The position numbers and the translations under genes are program-made. The notes beneath the pieces were generated by a model. It saw only the letters and a program-made list of their open reading frames with translations, did not search any database and was not told the origin of the DNA. Source: an uncultured Lachnospiraceae bacterium (lineage in GTDB: Bacteria; Bacillota; Clostridia; Lachnospirales; Lachnospiraceae). Taken from it: a stretch of DNA of 64,000 nucleotides. Location: NCBI GenBank assembly GCA_945919795.1, contig CAMEJJ010000002.1, positions 62,001 to 126,000 of the forward strand, given 5' to 3'. The stretch's first letter is position 1. Every line of letters begins with the position of its first letter. Shown here one piece after another: positions 63,206-64,000 of this stretch.

Positions 63206-63319
63206 AAAAAATACCTCCTAATTTTAGAAGATATTTTAAATAAAAAAAGTGAAGATTTTTTCAAAAGTATGTGTATAAAATGTGAAATATTTCCATTTTT
63301 GGAAAATGTATAAGTCATT

Positions 63320-63361
63320 AAAAAAACACCCTTTTCGGTTTTGTGTCTACGAAAAGGGTAA
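63320..63361 (-). terminator. Terminator of the YneA-like gene
   Basis: Perfect 10-base arms, 63328-63337 and 63350-63359. Read on the minus strand the hairpin is followed by a T run (the A run at 63321-63326). It lies just after the LysM gene's stop. Confidence 0.8.
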
Positions 63362-63365
63362 AAAA

Positions 63366-63749
63366 TTACTTCAATTCATCCGAATAATACGGCAGCATAA
63401 TATAGGTTCCGTTTGTGATATGCTCACCATTGATTTTATTAATCTGCTGGATTTCTTTTGCATATTCTTTCACAGAATTGTAATGATCATAGTCAATATT
63501 TGCTTCAGCAATATTCCACAAGGTATCTCCCGGAACAATGCAGTAGTTGGCATAATATTTGTAATCGTCAGCTCCTTTGGAGGAATTAGCTTTCGCGTTC
63601 ATGGAAAAAACGGAACCGGTAAAAACAATAACAAATAATGCAGTCATAACTGAAAAAACAAATTTTCTCTTCAATTCCTGTCTTTTTCTTTTCTGATATG
63701 AAATCTTTTTAACATATAAACAATCTTTCTCTCTCATTTCATTTCTCAT
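63366..63749 (-). CDS. YneA-like SOS cell-division suppressor with LysM domain
   Basis: 127 residues. A basic N-terminus, one membrane helix at about 29-50, a short linker, then a LysM domain at about 68-119 (YCIVPGDTLWNIA ... INGEHITNGTYIMLP). This is the layout of Bacillus YneA, which is made on DNA damage and delays division from the outer side of the membrane. Three LexA-box-like sites lie upstream, and the gene is divergent from one whose start lies past the window edge, as yneA is from lexA. The start is ATG 63749 with GGAGAG seven bases upstream; a TTG at 63782 is in frame but has no such site. Confidence 0.82.
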   Translation of the reverse strand: MRNEMREKDCLYVKKISYQKRKRQELKRKFVFSVMTALFVIVFTGSVFSMNAKANSSKGADDYKYYANYCIVPGDTLWNIAEANIDYDHYNSVKEYAKEIQQINKINGEHITNGTYIMLPYYSDELK

Positions 63750-63790
63750 ATCGATCTCTCCTCTTTTGATCTTGCAAAACAATCAATATC

Positions 63791-63802
63791 GAACATTTGT
63801 TG
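63791..63802. promoter_or_regulatory. LexA-box-like site 1
   Basis: GAACATTTGTTG; eleven of twelve bases match the box at 63804. It lies in the 5' leader of the YneA-like gene. Confidence 0.6.
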
Positions 63803-63803
63803 T

Positions 63804-63815
63804 GAACATTTGTTC
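63804..63815. promoter_or_regulatory. LexA box 2, perfect
   Basis: GAACATTTGTTC fits the Gram-positive SOS consensus GAAC-N4-GTTC fully. It lies just downstream of the expected start of the YneA-like transcript. Confidence 0.85.
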
Positions 63816-63825
63816 TACATTTTGT

Positions 63826-63854
63826 ATTATAAGAACATTTGTTTGTTTTGTCAA
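63826..63854 (-). promoter_or_regulatory. Consensus promoter of the YneA-like gene
   Basis: On the minus strand TTGACA (complement of 63849-63854), 17-base spacer, TATAAT (complement of 63826-63831): a perfect sigma-A match. A LexA-box-like site fills the spacer, so repression by LexA would be direct. Confidence 0.88.
63833..63844. promoter_or_regulatory. LexA-box-like site 3 in the promoter spacer
   Basis: GAACATTTGTTT, one change from the consensus, placed between the -35 and -10 of the YneA-like promoter. Confidence 0.75.
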
Positions 63855-63863
63855 GCATAATTC

Positions 63864-63875
63864 GAACAAATTTTC
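63864..63875. promoter_or_regulatory. Degenerate LexA-box-like site 4
   Basis: GAACAAATTTTC, one mismatch to GAAC-N4-GTTC, lying just upstream of the rightward promoter. Confidence 0.45.
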
Positions 63876-63886
63876 GGAATATATGT

Positions 63887-63915
63887 TTGCTTTTTTCTTT
63901 TGACAATGTTATACT
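63887..63915 (+). promoter_or_regulatory. Rightward promoter for the gene beyond the window
   Basis: TTGCTT at 63887-63892, 17-base spacer, TATACT at 63910-63915 with TG at 63907-63908. A perfect TTGACA at 63900-63905 has no well-spaced -10. GGAGGT at 63995-64000 is a ribosome-binding site for a gene starting just past the edge; lexA is the likely identity by analogy. Confidence 0.55.
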
Positions 63916-64000
63916 AGTTATAGTTTTAATGATACATACCATTACATGATATAGATGTTGATCATGATTGTTACAATTTATAATTTTTATTTCTGGAGGT

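Larger units (their letters stand above)
63045..63365 (+). other. 321-base gap without a long gene
   Basis: Mostly AT-rich. It holds an imperfect hairpin (63078-63086 with 63103-63111, one wobble), a minus-strand AGGAGG-plus-ATG giving an 8-codon frame (63179-63205), and the terminator of the LysM gene. No tRNA or longer frame is seen. Confidence 0.7.

Noticed and set aside
1..64000. CRISPR array, tRNA or rRNA genes, insertion sequences, prophage, defence island
   Set aside because: No regular spaced repeats, cloverleaf sequences, transposase or phage frames were found; gaps between genes are almost all below 250 bases.

Overview
The window is a densely packed, AT-rich stretch of core chromosome with almost no accessory DNA. 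Nearly every gene reads rightwards; only the tyrosine recombinase (59819-60880) and the LysM gene near the right end read leftwards. Gene content and order point to a Gram-positive anaerobe of class Clostridia, most likely Lachnospiraceae-like (inference from gene content, not from a search). Supporting features are formate-tetrahydrofolate ligase plus FolD, an NfnA/NfnB-type transhydrogenase pair, sporulation genes (yqfC, yqfD, a SpoIIIE/FtsK next to a TepA-type protease), a Min system that includes MinE, several TTG starts and strong Shine-Dalgarno sites.

Layout. 1-3931: end of alanine racemase, a lone EndoA/MazF RNase, a CBS-pair protein, YebC, a small unknown, a GtrB-like glycosyltransferase and a 55-codon gene. 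4085-15282: TepA-like protease, FtsK/SpoIIIE, Fhs and FolD (C1 metabolism), a zinc-ribbon surface protein, NfnAB, another zinc-ribbon membrane protein and RlmH. 15309-18270: sodium:alanine symporter behind a hairpin leader, then a small protein and a NYN-LOTUS protein. 18285-26334: a possibly structured leader, pyrimidine-nucleoside phosphorylase, yqfC-yqfD-phoH, a shortened and probably dead PgpH homologue, ybeY, a flippase-like membrane protein and a BofC-like protein. 26315-40598: two flavoproteins, proB, DUF896, 5-formyl-THF cyclo-ligase, proA, miaB, mutS, mutL, miaA and a YnbB-like PLP enzyme. 40705-53997: DUF4321, radC and a long morphogenesis cluster (mreBCD, a PBP2 with a large insert, minCDE, rodA, mgsA, a lipoprotein carboxypeptidase, an HlyD-like protein, yggS, sepF). 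54019-59020: aroB-lspA-rluD, an unknown gene and cstA. 59103-64000: cytidylate-kinase-like protein, XerS-like recombinase, AI-2E/PerM protein, dtd, and an SOS-controlled YneA-like LysM gene divergent from a gene that starts beyond the right edge (probably lexA).

How it works together: the central theme is cell-envelope growth and division (Mre/PBP2/RodA elongasome, Min, SepF, FtsK, LspA, Alr, carboxypeptidase, SOS division inhibitor), mixed with translation and RNA maturation (YebC, RlmH, YbeY, MiaA, MiaB, RluD, Dtd), mismatch repair, folate one-carbon flow and proline synthesis.

No tRNA, rRNA, CRISPR array, prophage or insertion sequence was seen. No large new system stands out. The most original signals are regulatory: hairpins directly in front of genes, one with a start-stop codon pair in its loop (aroB) and one whose stem carries a Shine-Dalgarno (symporter); a possible structured RNA before the nucleoside phosphorylase; a PgpH homologue that has lost catalytic residues; and a bacterial NYN-LOTUS protein.
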